A stretch of DNA of 64,000 nt, from positions 62,001 through 126,000 of the forward strand of contig CAJTFW010000005.1 in NCBI GenBank assembly GCA_910575445.1, read 5' to 3'. Of the stretch, positions 18,697-26,856 are shown one piece after another; position 1 is the stretch's first letter, and each line of letters starts with the position of its first letter. The DNA is from Lachnospiraceae bacterium (GTDB lineage: Bacteria > Bacillota > Clostridia > Lachnospirales > Lachnospiraceae). The notes beneath the pieces are model-generated. The model searched no databases. It saw only the letters and a list, made by a program, of their open reading frames with translations, and was not told the origin of the DNA. A program made the position numbers and the translations under genes.

Positions 18697-19516
18697 CCCT
18701 TTTAAGCCCCTTATTCATACTTCCGCTCTGAAAACCGCCAAGATCTATCGTCACATAAGAAAATCCAAGCTCACTGAATCTTTTGTGCACCTTTTGATAT
18801 ATTTCTGGTTGCATCATACGTTGGATGTCCGACAAAAGCAGTTCAATGCGTGCCAGTTCTCCATGCAGGCGCACCCTTTTTTGTATAAATCCAAGCTCAC
18901 TTAGATAGTTCTCTGCTTCTTCCACCATCTTTATCTTCTCTGGCGTTATCTGTTCCCCATAGACAAAACGCGAAGCTATACAAGCCATCGATGGCTTCTC
19001 CCAGGTAGGCAGATGAAGCTCCTTTGACATTTTGCGAATCTCTTCCTTGGAAAAACCACATTCCTTTAGCGGACTTTCTATCCCAAGCTCTCTAAGCGCC
19101 AAAAGCCCCGGACGATAATCCCCTTCATCATCTACATTGGAACCTTCCATCAGTACGGAAAAACCCTTTTCTTTTGCTATGGTTTGCATCCTTGTAAAAA
19201 GTGCCTTTTTACACAGATAGCACCGGTTGGGTGGATTTGTTGCAAATCCCTCTATAGAAAATTCATCCATCACTTCTACCTGGTGCCGAATCTGATGCTC
19301 CCTACAAAATGCTTTGGCTTCTTCTAATTCCTTCTTAGGCACCACCCCAAGAGACATCGTAATTGCCAGCACATCTTCTCCTAATGCTTCCTTTGCCGCA
19401 TACAATAAAAAGACCGAATCCACCCCGCCGGAGAAAGCCAAAGCCACCTTCCCTTTTGAAGCAATCCAGTCTTTTAACTGAGCGTATCTTTGTGTTACTT
19501 CCACGCTAGACTCCAT
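18689..19516 (-). CDS. larE: LarE-type ATP-dependent sacrificial sulfur transferase
   Basis: The 275-residue PP-loop protein carries SGGVDS (29-34 from the chosen start). The LarE motif NPPNRCYLCKKALF supplies an extra CxxC, and SMACIASRFVYG holds the Cys expected at the sacrificial position of Lactobacillus LarE. LarE installs sulfur on pyridinium dicarboxylate to build the nickel-pincer cofactor of lactate racemase and its relatives. I chose the ATG at 19514-19516 for its AGGAG 8 nt upstream; the longer frame runs into the preceding gene. No larA, larB or larC is nearby, so the acceptor enzyme is elsewhere or the substrate differs. Confidence 0.85.
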   Translation of the reverse strand: MESSVEVTQRYAQLKDWIASKGKVALAFSGGVDSVFLLYAAKEALGEDVLAITMSLGVVPKKELEEAKAFCREHQIRHQVEVMDEFSIEGFATNPPNRCYLCKKALFTRMQTIAKEKGFSVLMEGSNVDDEGDYRPGLLALRELGIESPLKECGFSKEEIRKMSKELHLPTWEKPSMACIASRFVYGEQITPEKIKMVEEAENYLSELGFIQKRVRLHGELARIELLLSDIQRMMQPEIYQKVHKRFSELGFSYVTIDLGGFQSGSMNKGLKRDG

Positions 19517-19527
19517 TTCTGATACTC

Positions 19528-20106
19528 CTATGCTGCCTTTGCAAGCTCTGATGTATTTACAAGCCATATCATCGCAGCCAGCACTCTAGAGCAAACTCTT
19601 GTAATATACTCGCAATCCTCCTCCACATCATGAGAACGCTGCATATATTCCTGATGATTTTCCCGAATATAAGCCATAATATCCTCTACAGAAGTCATCC
19701 CCATCACACCTTCCGAGTGAAAGACAGCATCCCCTTTGCGAATATAAGCTCTTAGTTCAAACTTCAGATACTTTTCATAGATACAATGGTCCTTTAAATT
19801 TCCTGGATAATGACGGTTGTGTGGAAATGTAAAATAGTCCGCAATATAGTGAAACACCTGTCCCAAATCAATCATATACCGCATGGAATCCGCCGGGCGG
19901 CGCTTTACATCCTCCACCAACTTATGAATTTTTTTCTCTACTAATTCATATGTCTCATCATACTCATGACGAACCGTCAAAAACGACGGTCTGCAATCTG
20001 GAAGCAGACTTCCTACATAAAATGCCTTCCATCTGCGGCTTAGTACATCATTCTCCATACCTTTTACCAGAAAACGTGCCAGTGAAATATGTGACTTTTT
20101 TCTCAT
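19528..20106 (-). CDS. Zinc-dependent phospholipase C-like protein
   Basis: The 192-residue protein has the His/Asp pattern of the Zn-PLC/S1-P1 fold. It includes GSLLPDCRPSF near residue 32, then RHEYDETYEL and GQVFHYIADYFTFPHN, where the clustered histidines would bind zinc. No signal peptide is visible, unlike secreted clostridial alpha toxin, so an intracellular role is likely. It has its own intergenic region upstream and is followed 11 nt later by larE; the TAG stop overlaps larE's ribosome site. The substrate is unknown. Confidence 0.75.
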   Translation of the reverse strand: MRKKSHISLARFLVKGMENDVLSRRWKAFYVGSLLPDCRPSFLTVRHEYDETYELVEKKIHKLVEDVKRRPADSMRYMIDLGQVFHYIADYFTFPHNRHYPGNLKDHCIYEKYLKFELRAYIRKGDAVFHSEGVMGMTSVEDIMAYIRENHQEYMQRSHDVEEDCEYITRVCSRVLAAMIWLVNTSELAKAA

Positions 20107-20224
20107 ACTTTATCCCCTACCTTATAATACACTAAAAAACTCCTCAACGTTTTTATTGTATCACAATCCTGATAAAGTTGCATCAGTTTTTTTTATTTCT
20201 ATACCACCAAATTTTTCCTGATTT

Positions 20225-21406
20225 TCAGTGCCAGATTCGGAACATTTGAATAAGACGCCGCACAATCTGGTAGCGAATATCTTCTAGTTCTCTTGCTGCT
20301 TGCTTTAATTCCTCCCGAATTGCAATCTTCTGTGGACAGAGTCTTTCACATCTTCCACAACGAATACAGCCAGAAGCCGGATTCTGGTGCTTACGAAATG
20401 CCGTTGTCATCAGATATTCTTTTCTGCCTACCTTGGGTTTTTCTGTATACATCTCATTATAACAGCGAAACGTCCCTGGAATATCAATTCCCTGGGGACA
20501 TGGCATACAATAACCACACGCCGTACAGCCCACTTTTACTTTTCTGTTAATCTCCTTTTTCACTTGTTCAAATAACTTATAATCTTCTTCTGTCAACTCT
20601 TTGGCTTTCGCCTCGGAAGCCACTTTCACATTCTCCTGCACCATCTTAAGAGAATTCATCCCAGACAGCACCACTGTCACTCCTGTCTGGTCCCACAGCC
20701 ACCGAAATGCCCACTCCGCCGGCGTACGCACAGGCTTAGCCTTTGCAAAACACTCCTTTGCCGCCTCTGGCAGAAGCTCCACTAGCTTACCTCCGCGAAG
20801 AGGCTCCATAATCACCACCGGAATTCCCTTTTTCTCAGCATACAACAGCCCTTCTCTGCCCGCCTGGGTATGTTCATCCATATAGTTATACTGTATCTGG
20901 CAGAAATCCCAGTTATATGCATCCAGAAGCTCTTTAAAATGCTCCGTATTTCCATGATAGGAAAACCCAATATTGCGAATCTCCCCCTTTTGCAGCTTCT
21001 CTTCTATCCAGTCCTGTACTCCCTTCTCTCTAAGCCTCTGCCAGGTAGCCACATCATTTAGCATATGCATCAGATAATAGTCAATATAATCCGTCTGAAG
21101 TCTTAGAAGCTGCTCCTGAAAGCACCGCTCCAACCCATTCTTAGACTTTATCAGATAATGAGGTAACTTTGTCGCCAGATAGACCTTCTTTCGACACTGA
21201 TTCCTCTTTAATATCTCTCCAAGCGCAGCCTCACTTCCCCCATAGACATAAGCCGTATCAAAATAGTTGACACCGCCTCTTATCGCTTCCATAATCTCCT
21301 GCTCTGTCTTCTCCAGATTGATTTTCCCATTCTTCTTGCTAAAACGCAGACAGCCATATCCCAGGATAGAAAGCTTTGTCCCTTTTTTATCACATCGATA
21401 CTGCAT
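20225..21406 (-). CDS. Aldo/keto reductase with C-terminal 4Fe-4S domain
   Basis: The 393-residue protein has an AKR barrel with tetrad residues in GGVNYFDTAYVYGGSE (Asp, Tyr), a Lys in VYLATKLPHY and His in IGFSYHGNTE. A C-terminal ferredoxin-like extension follows: CTACGYCMPCPQGIDIP and CIRCGRCERLCPQKI. This is the 'predicted oxidoreductase, AKR family' common in anaerobes; the clusters may route electrons from ferredoxin. GGGGGGATT is the ribosome site. It is the most upstream gene of the leftward block and is separated by 118 bp from the phospholipase gene. The substrate is not known. Confidence 0.87.
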   Translation of the reverse strand: MQYRCDKKGTKLSILGYGCLRFSKKNGKINLEKTEQEIMEAIRGGVNYFDTAYVYGGSEAALGEILKRNQCRKKVYLATKLPHYLIKSKNGLERCFQEQLLRLQTDYIDYYLMHMLNDVATWQRLREKGVQDWIEEKLQKGEIRNIGFSYHGNTEHFKELLDAYNWDFCQIQYNYMDEHTQAGREGLLYAEKKGIPVVIMEPLRGGKLVELLPEAAKECFAKAKPVRTPAEWAFRWLWDQTGVTVVLSGMNSLKMVQENVKVASEAKAKELTEEDYKLFEQVKKEINRKVKVGCTACGYCMPCPQGIDIPGTFRCYNEMYTEKPKVGRKEYLMTTAFRKHQNPASGCIRCGRCERLCPQKIAIREELKQAARELEDIRYQIVRRLIQMFRIWH

Positions 21407-21547
21407 CTTACAATCCCCCCTATCTTAGACCGTCAAATTATATCATAATTCCTTCCCTTCTGTATAGCAATCCTTTCTTAAATTATTCTTAAATAAACAG
21501 CAGATAATATGGTTATCAGAAAATTTATTTTTTTTATAAAAAATATA

Positions 21548-21575
21548 TTGACAAATAAAATTTATATGCTATAAT
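21548..21575 (+). promoter_or_regulatory. Near-perfect sigma-A promoter of the orphan RNA gene
   Basis: TTGACA and TATAAT, both perfect consensus hexamers, are spaced by 16 bp and sit in a very AT-rich stretch that includes an upstream T8 and A tracts resembling an UP element. Predicted start is near 21582. No protein gene follows for 1 kb. Confidence 0.88.
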
Positions 21576-21581
21576 AATCTC

Positions 21582-22010
21582 ATAAAACAAAAAGACAAAA
21601 GAAAAGACAAATAATCCAGAGTGAACGGAGTAAGAAAAGGAGGAGATTCCAATCAAAACTTAACGGAGTACCCTATAATATAACAGAAAGGAAGGTACGG
21701 ACCACCAGCATATTTATAAAATCTAAAAAACTGAATAGAGAGATATATTAGAATAAAAGATTACCGATGCGGTAATAGAAATGTTTTGAGAAGGTAAAGG
21801 AACATACCTTGTTAATAAAAAACCCGCGTGAAAGTCCATAAAGATTCTAAAATGAATTGCATATGGCAGAAAGGTCATAAAAGACCATAAAACAGGGTCC
21901 ACAAGAGGCCATAATAAAAATAGATAAGAAACGAGGTAATAGTCCATTGGAAATGACAGTTAAATAGGCGATATAAGAATTCGTTTAGAGATTCTTATAT
22001 CGCCTTTCTT
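21582..22010 (+). ncRNA. Candidate 430-nt structured noncoding RNA, family unrecognised
   Basis: The region between a consensus promoter and a perfect terminator has no credible plus-strand ORF. Several local hairpins are visible: GTACC/GGTAC (about 21670-21700), ATTACC/GGTAAT around GATGC (about 21764-21780), AAGGTA/TACCTT (about 21793-21812), and an outer TATGGC/GCCATA pair enclosing GGTC/GACC (about 21857-21915). AACGGAGTA occurs twice near the 5' end. AAGGAGGAGATT is a perfect Shine-Dalgarno sequence but no start codon follows at a usable distance. Single-stranded linkers are A-rich. I find no tmRNA, RNase P, 6S or SRP landmarks. The product is inferred, not shown. Confidence 0.6.
21967..22010 (+). 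terminator. Terminator of the orphan RNA gene
   Basis: A perfect 14-bp stem (GGCGATATAAGAAT/ATTCTTATATCGCC) with a 10-nt loop is followed by TTTCTTATG and, a few bases on, TTTTTTT. This is a very strong intrinsic terminator on the plus strand. Confidence 0.9.
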
Positions 22011-22036
22011 ATGTCTTTTTTTATTTGAATTATATA

Positions 22037-22466
22037 GGACGCCAGGACGGAAGGGGAGTAGGTTCCTTCCAGACCCCGCTCTCGCTTAATGAACGCCTAT
22101 AGCGGTACTAAGCTCGCGACTGCGCGTGCCGCTTGCGCTCGCTAAGTGCCGATGGCGTCCAATGGGTCTTTCAGGAACCTACTCCCCTCCCGCCCTGGCT
22201 GACTACGGCTACCGATAAAATATTACCACTATCATGTAATATTAAGTAAAGCATATAGGTGTAATGTTCCGCCTGAAGCGTACGTATCGGAGCCAACGCA
22301 CAGCCCGACATGACCTGGCAGATGTTCCTGCAAGACCCATTGGACGCCATCGGCACTTAGCGAGCGCAAGCGGCACGCGCAGTCGCGAGCTTAGTACCGC
22401 TATAGGCGTTCATTAAGCGAGAGCGGGGTCTGGAAGGAAGCATCTGCCAGGTCGTGGCGAGCGTCC
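22037..22466. repeat. 430-bp paired-hairpin repeat element, copy 1
   Basis: The ends are GGACGC and GCGTCC. Inside are two arms of about 127 bp (22057-22182 and 22319-22447) that are inverted copies of each other, around a 136-bp centre. Each arm also folds on itself. The left basal stem is GGGGAGTAGGTTCCT/AGGAACCTACTCCCC. The right basal stem has a different sequence, CCTGGCAGATG/CATCTGCCAGG, yet is equally well paired. The arm core (AGACCCC..CGCCTATAGCGGTACTAAGC..GGGTCT) is nearly identical in all four arms of the window. A second full copy lies in reverse at 36767-37198. No transposase is encoded. Flanking target duplications are not evident. Confidence 0.88.
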
Positions 22467-22529
22467 CTTTCCTCAAAAACACTCCAACCAGCGCCCCCCA
22501 AAAGTAAAGTTACACCCTCGCCCTCCTCT

Positions 22530-22558
22530 TGCGGTTTGTTCTTTGCTGTGCTATATTG
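22530..22558 (+). promoter_or_regulatory. Promoter upstream of rmlD-like gene
   Basis: TTGCGG and TATATT are spaced 17 bp, about 40 bp before the start codon. It lies just outside the repeat element, so the element separates this gene from the RNA gene. Confidence 0.55.
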
Positions 22559-22598
22559 ATTCTATACGAACGGTATACCTACAAGGAGGATTCACATC

Positions 22599-23438
22599 AT
22601 GAAAAAAATATGGATTACCGGTGCCGCTGGGCATGTTGGAAGTGCTTTGGTACGTCTTCTGGACTGTAGCCGGTATGAAATCCTGGCAACAGACATCAAA
22701 GAAATTGATATCACAGATGTACAGACCGTACACACCTGCTGCCAGCAAAACCATCCAGACGTGATTATCAATTGCGCCGGCTTAACCAACTTACAGACCT
22801 GTGAAAAATATCCTGACCGCGCCTATCAAGTCAATGCACTAGGCGCCCGCAATCTCGCTCAGGAGGCTCAGGCTATCGGTGCCAAATTAATCCAAATCTC
22901 CACAGACGATGTCTTTGGTAAGATTCAAAGTATCCCCTACAATGAGTTTGACGCCTTAAGCCCCAGAAGTGTCTATGGCAAATCCAAAGCTGCCGGAGAA
23001 CAGTTGGTCAAAGACCTTATCCACCGCTATATCATCGTGCGAAGCTCCTGGGTCTATGGCTTTGGAAAAGATTTTGTAAGCGATGTCTTAGATGCTGTCA
23101 AAAACGGAGGCGTTCTCCATGTTGCAAGCAATCAAATCTCTACGCCAACCAGCGCCAAAGAACTCGCCAAAGTTATCATAGGCTTTATCAAAAGTGATGC
23201 CTATGGCACCTATCATGCAGTCTGTAAAGGCTCTTGCAGTCGTTATGAATATGCAAAAGCCATCTTAGAGCTTACAGGCCATACAGACCATCTTCATGTG
23301 GAGCCCTTTGTAGATGAATCCGGTACAAGACCACGCTATTCGGTACTTGATAACCTGATGCTGCGTATCTCCGGGATGGAGGAACCAAAAGACTGGAAGG
23401 ACGCATTAGAAGAATATCTAAAAGAACAAAATCTATAA
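22599..23438 (+). CDS. RmlD-like dTDP-4-dehydrorhamnose reductase / SDR sugar-nucleotide reductase
   Basis: The 279-residue extended SDR has an N-terminal GAAGHVGSALV nucleotide-binding loop, an ISTDDVFG segment and the YGKSKAAGE (YxxxK) catalytic motif. Overall it matches RmlD, the last step of dTDP-L-rhamnose synthesis. The rmlA, rmlB and rmlC genes are not adjacent, so the exact sugar substrate is uncertain. An AAGGAGGATTCACATC ribosome region precedes the ATG. It converges on the ABC permease with a 6-nt gap and no obvious terminator. Confidence 0.82.
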   Translation: MKKIWITGAAGHVGSALVRLLDCSRYEILATDIKEIDITDVQTVHTCCQQNHPDVIINCAGLTNLQTCEKYPDRAYQVNALGARNLAQEAQAIGAKLIQISTDDVFGKIQSIPYNEFDALSPRSVYGKSKAAGEQLVKDLIHRYIIVRSSWVYGFGKDFVSDVLDAVKNGGVLHVASNQISTPTSAKELAKVIIGFIKSDAYGTYHAVCKGSCSRYEYAKAILELTGHTDHLHVEPFVDESGTRPRYSVLDNLMLRISGMEEPKDWKDALEEYLKEQNL

Positions 23439-23444
23439 GTATTT

Positions 23445-25088
23445 CTAATATAAGGTGTCATCTCTTAAGCTTTCCACAATATCTGCGCGCAAAATCTGCC
23501 GTCCTGCCAGATAACAGGCAAATGCTGTGAAAGCTAAGATGGCACCTATAAAAAGCCCTAGTGGCAGTATAGGCATTACTTTTAGATAGTCCAAAAAGGT
23601 AGGCGGGCTAATCGACAGTGCCCACGCCACAAAAAGCACATTAAACGGAAGACAGATAATTACCGGACGACCTGCCAGTATCAGTGCTTCCAAAGCCAGG
23701 ATTTTCTTCAGACTGTCTGGTGAAAAACCCATAGATTGATAACGTGCAAACTCCTTTTGCCGAAGTCTGATGCTGCCTAGTGTATTGGCAAAAATATTGG
23801 CAATACCAATACAGGCAAAAAGCGCACAGATGCCTTCCATAAACCATTCATAGCCTCTTCGAATCTTCTGTTCATCCTCCCATTCACGCTGGCGATTTTC
23901 GAGACGGTAATCCAAACGGCCCTGCATCAGATTTTGTATTTCTGTCTCTATCTTGGATATCTTATCTTCGGACACAGCGCGTATCTGATAGAAAATCTGA
24001 TAGTTCTCTTCACTTTGGGAGTCATTTTCTTCTAATGATATTACTTCTAGATTGGAATAATCCTCATAACTTACCCGAAGTCTTGGCAGCTCCCCGCTTT
24101 TTTCCTGCTTCCATGCCTGATACGTATCGTTATCTAAAATAAGCCGTGTTTTTTCTTCTTCGCTTTTTAAGAAAAAGCCAACGCCTTCTTTTACTCCATC
24201 CAGTTTACAAATTCTTTGCAGCAATTCGGATTCTATCGTCTGTCCTTCTATCTGAAGCATCACATCCCACACATCCTGATAACGTTCAAAATACGTCTGC
24301 CGTGTGCTTGCTTTTGAGATTGCCCAGAAATTTAAGAACAGACTCAGCACCAGAAAAGACAGGGTAATGGATATTGACGCTGTAGTAAATGCCCGCTTTC
24401 TGGCATACAGAGAACGAAAGGCTACCTCCCACTCGACACTGGATAAAGAGCGAAAGAATTGTCTTTTTCTTATCTTCCAGCGCATCTCTTCTGGCCTTCC
24501 CTTGATTGCTTCTAAGACGCCAATACGGCTTAGGCGCCTAGCAGTCCTGTGTGCAGCAAGCCATACGGTCACAAGGCAAAGACCAGCTGTCAGAAAAAGC
24601 AAGCCTGGCGAATAGACAAACTGTACCACAACTTCCATCTGAAGCTTTTGGTTCCATTTACCCATATACCAGATAATAAGAAAAGCCACTCCGATGCCAA
24701 GTGGCAGTGCTGGCAAGAAAGAGACGACAGCTAATGCAAAAGCCTCCTGCATCAGTGCCATATAGAGCTGTCTGGGTGTGGCTCCTATGCTCTGTAAAAT
24801 TCCAAATTGGTGCAGTCTTCCTTCTTTTGTCATCTCAAATGCATGATAGATTAAGATTAGCAGCGCGCTGCAGATGCCTAAGAGCAATACGCCATAGATG
24901 CCCGTTAAAATTGTAGGCTGCCAGACGCGTCCTTCTGCTTGTGAGCGCACCTGCTCATCGGTCCACAGATTATAAAAAAAGGTAGTTAAAAAAGAAATAA
25001 AAAAAGAAGAAACAAAAAGCGTCAGAAATAAAAACAGGCTAGATGTTCGATTCTTTTTCAGGTAGTTTCTAGAATAGATACGCCACAT
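23445..25088 (-). CDS. FtsX-family ABC transporter permease (Bce-like module)
   Basis: The 547-residue membrane protein has two FtsX modules. The first (TM at about 15-45, 60-90, 110-140, 160-185) includes the GILQSIGATPRQLYM coupling segment. The second lies at the C-terminus with the matching YQSMGFSPDSLKKILALEA. Between them is a roughly 150-residue soluble loop (about 260-420), probably extracellular. Together with the ATPase, kinase and response regulator upstream it forms a complete peptide-antibiotic sensing and resistance cassette. It is somewhat shorter than BceB (about 650), so the ligand may differ. It begins 1 nt after the ATPase gene. Confidence 0.85.
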   Translation of the reverse strand: MWRIYSRNYLKKNRTSSLFLFLTLFVSSFFISFLTTFFYNLWTDEQVRSQAEGRVWQPTILTGIYGVLLLGICSALLILIYHAFEMTKEGRLHQFGILQSIGATPRQLYMALMQEAFALAVVSFLPALPLGIGVAFLIIWYMGKWNQKLQMEVVVQFVYSPGLLFLTAGLCLVTVWLAAHRTARRLSRIGVLEAIKGRPEEMRWKIRKRQFFRSLSSVEWEVAFRSLYARKRAFTTASISITLSFLVLSLFLNFWAISKASTRQTYFERYQDVWDVMLQIEGQTIESELLQRICKLDGVKEGVGFFLKSEEEKTRLILDNDTYQAWKQEKSGELPRLRVSYEDYSNLEVISLEENDSQSEENYQIFYQIRAVSEDKISKIETEIQNLMQGRLDYRLENRQREWEDEQKIRRGYEWFMEGICALFACIGIANIFANTLGSIRLRQKEFARYQSMGFSPDSLKKILALEALILAGRPVIICLPFNVLFVAWALSISPPTFLDYLKVMPILPLGLFIGAILAFTAFACYLAGRQILRADIVESLRDDTLY

Positions 25089-25089
25089 C

Positions 25090-25785
25090 TTACACTTCCT
25101 CCTGTCTGTTTAGTCGCTGCTCCTTGACAATCTTTCCATCTTCTATACGAATCATCCGGTCTGCCTGTAGCGCAATCTGCTCATCGTGTGTAATAATTAT
25201 AAACGTCTGTTTATATTTTCGATTAGAAAATTTAAAAAGTTCTACAATCTCCTGGCTATTCTGGCTGTCGAGATTCCCCGTTGGCTCATCTGCCAAAATC
25301 AAAGCCGGCGTATAGAGAAGTGCCCTTCCAATCGCCGCCCGCTGCTGCTGGCCGCCGGATAGCTGATGTGGATAGTAGTTCTTTCGATCTTCTAACTTTA
25401 GAATCTTTAAAAGCTCCTGAAAATACGCCGAATTTACTGGCTGTCCATCCAGGCGCATTGGCAGCGCCATATTTTCTTCTACGGTCAGAACTGGAATCAG
25501 GTTATAGAACTGATAGATTAATCCCACCTGTCTTCTTCGAAAGATGGCAAGCTCTTTACGACTTTTTTGATAGATGTCTTTTCCATCAAGATAGATATGA
25601 CCAGAAGTAGGCGTATCCACACCGCCAAGCAGATGCAAAAGTGTTGATTTTCCAGAGCCTGACTGTCCCACCACTGCCACAAACTCTCCCTTTTCCACGG
25701 TAAAGGATACATCATCTAATGCACATACCTGATTTTCACCTTTTCCATAAGTTTTATACAGATGTTCCACTCTTAAAATCTCCAT
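25090..25785 (-). CDS. ABC transporter ATP-binding protein (Bce/MacB type)
   Basis: The 231-residue ATPase has Walker A GQSGSGKST (40-48), signature LSGGQQQRAAIGRAL, Walker B LILADEPTGNLD and the switch His in IIITHDEQIA. This is the LolD/MacB/BceA class that pairs with FtsX permeases. I chose the ATG at 25783-25785, which has AGGAG 6 nt upstream. A frame 22 codons longer has no ribosome site and is highly basic. It is the third gene of a four-gene module (regulator, kinase, ATPase, permease). Confidence 0.93.
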   Translation of the reverse strand: MEILRVEHLYKTYGKGENQVCALDDVSFTVEKGEFVAVVGQSGSGKSTLLHLLGGVDTPTSGHIYLDGKDIYQKSRKELAIFRRRQVGLIYQFYNLIPVLTVEENMALPMRLDGQPVNSAYFQELLKILKLEDRKNYYPHQLSGGQQQRAAIGRALLYTPALILADEPTGNLDSQNSQEIVELFKFSNRKYKQTFIIITHDEQIALQADRMIRIEDGKIVKEQRLNRQEEV

Positions 25786-25872
25786 ATCATTCTCCTTTTT
25801 TCTCTTGTTATGATATGGAACTATCTTAGCACCTTTTCTCTTTGTCCACATGACTTTCCTGTGACAATTCTG

Positions 25873-26856
25873 TCACATTGGATAACTTTTATAGATACGA
25901 ATCTGAAATTCTGCCCCTCCTTCTGGTTGATTGAACGCTTGTATCGTCCCATTTTGTCTCTGTATAATCTGTTTTGCAAGAGAGAGCCCAATACCAACAC
26001 CTGAAGTTGTCACATTTTTCCCTTGATAAAAACGCTCAAAAAGATGTGGTACATCCGTCTCGCTAAATCCGGTTCCACTATCTTGTATCACAATCATGGT
26101 ATACCATGGATTTTCTTCTGTAGACACCACAATCTCTTCTCCTTCTTTGGTATGTTCTAGGCAATTTTTTAAAAGATTCCCAAAAGCTTCCACTGACCAG
26201 TAAAAGTCCCCTGTATAGAAAGCATCTTCTCTAGGAAGCACTAACTTCACGCCGCGAAGCTCCATTAAAATCTCCAACGGCTCTAAGACCTTTCTAAACA
26301 GCTCCTTGACCGAAATCTTACTTTGTGAAAAATTTATCGTTCCTGATTCCAGTTTTGCAGTCTTTAAAAGCACCTCTAAAAGCCACTCTATCCGACTCAG
26401 CAGATTTTTGGCTTCCTGTCTGCAATCTGCCTCCCTTTCTCTTGCAAATATCAATCGAAGTGTGGTAAGCGGTGTCTTTATCTGATGTGAAATATCTGCA
26501 AGTGCATCCTTTAGATAGCTCTTCTCCTTCTGTAAAAGCTCTGCTTGCTCTCGAAGCTGTATGGTCAGCTTGTAGATTTCCCCGGAGAGCACCGAAAGTT
26601 CTCCTTCTTCATCTGGCACAAAATCCAGATGTTCTTCTCCATGCAATATTTCATTTAGCCGCACACTTAACGCGCTTAATGCTTTATGGCGCTTTTTAGT
26701 ATAATGCCAAAAAAATACAAGCAAAAGCCCACAGACTCCCATCACATATATCCCTGTATCAGGTCCTTTTAAAAAACCTCCCACTATCCATAACAATGTG
26801 ATAACTCCATATCCTTTTAAAAATTCCTTCCACTCTGGATTACTTAGTAATCTCAT
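25873..26856 (-). CDS. Bce-like sensor histidine kinase
   Basis: From the chosen start the kinase is 327 residues. Two N-terminal membrane helices (about 16-30 and 36-52) are joined by only a few residues, the layout of intramembrane-sensing kinases such as BceS. The H-box is DISHQIKTPLTTL (His124). The N-box is FGNLLKNCLEHT, and G boxes are DSGTGFSE and GVGIGLSLAKQI. Such kinases read the flux state of their ABC transporter rather than a ligand directly. The ATG at 26856 overlaps the regulator's stop by 17 bp; the frame could begin 8 codons earlier. Confidence 0.9.
   Translation of the reverse strand: MRLLSNPEWKEFLKGYGVITLLWIVGGFLKGPDTGIYVMGVCGLLLVFFWHYTKKRHKALSALSVRLNEILHGEEHLDFVPDEEGELSVLSGEIYKLTIQLREQAELLQKEKSYLKDALADISHQIKTPLTTLRLIFAREREADCRQEAKNLLSRIEWLLEVLLKTAKLESGTINFSQSKISVKELFRKVLEPLEILMELRGVKLVLPREDAFYTGDFYWSVEAFGNLLKNCLEHTKEGEEIVVSTEENPWYTMIVIQDSGTGFSETDVPHLFERFYQGKNVTTSGVGIGLSLAKQIIQRQNGTIQAFNQPEGGAEFQIRIYKSYPM

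Noticed and set aside
20169-20194. Hairpin CTGAT/ATCAG followed by eight T's on the plus strand
   Set aside because: There is no plus-strand gene upstream, and on the minus strand no T run follows, so a terminator role is not supported.
21723-21947. 74-codon minus-strand ORF antisense to the orphan RNA
   Set aside because: It has no ribosome site, a low-complexity hydrophobic composition, and opposes a consensus promoter; it is best explained by AT-rich RNA sequence.
22171-22356. ORFs inside the 430-bp element (also 36819-37004)
   Set aside because: They cover self-complementary arms, are not shared in frame between copies, and lack ribosome sites.
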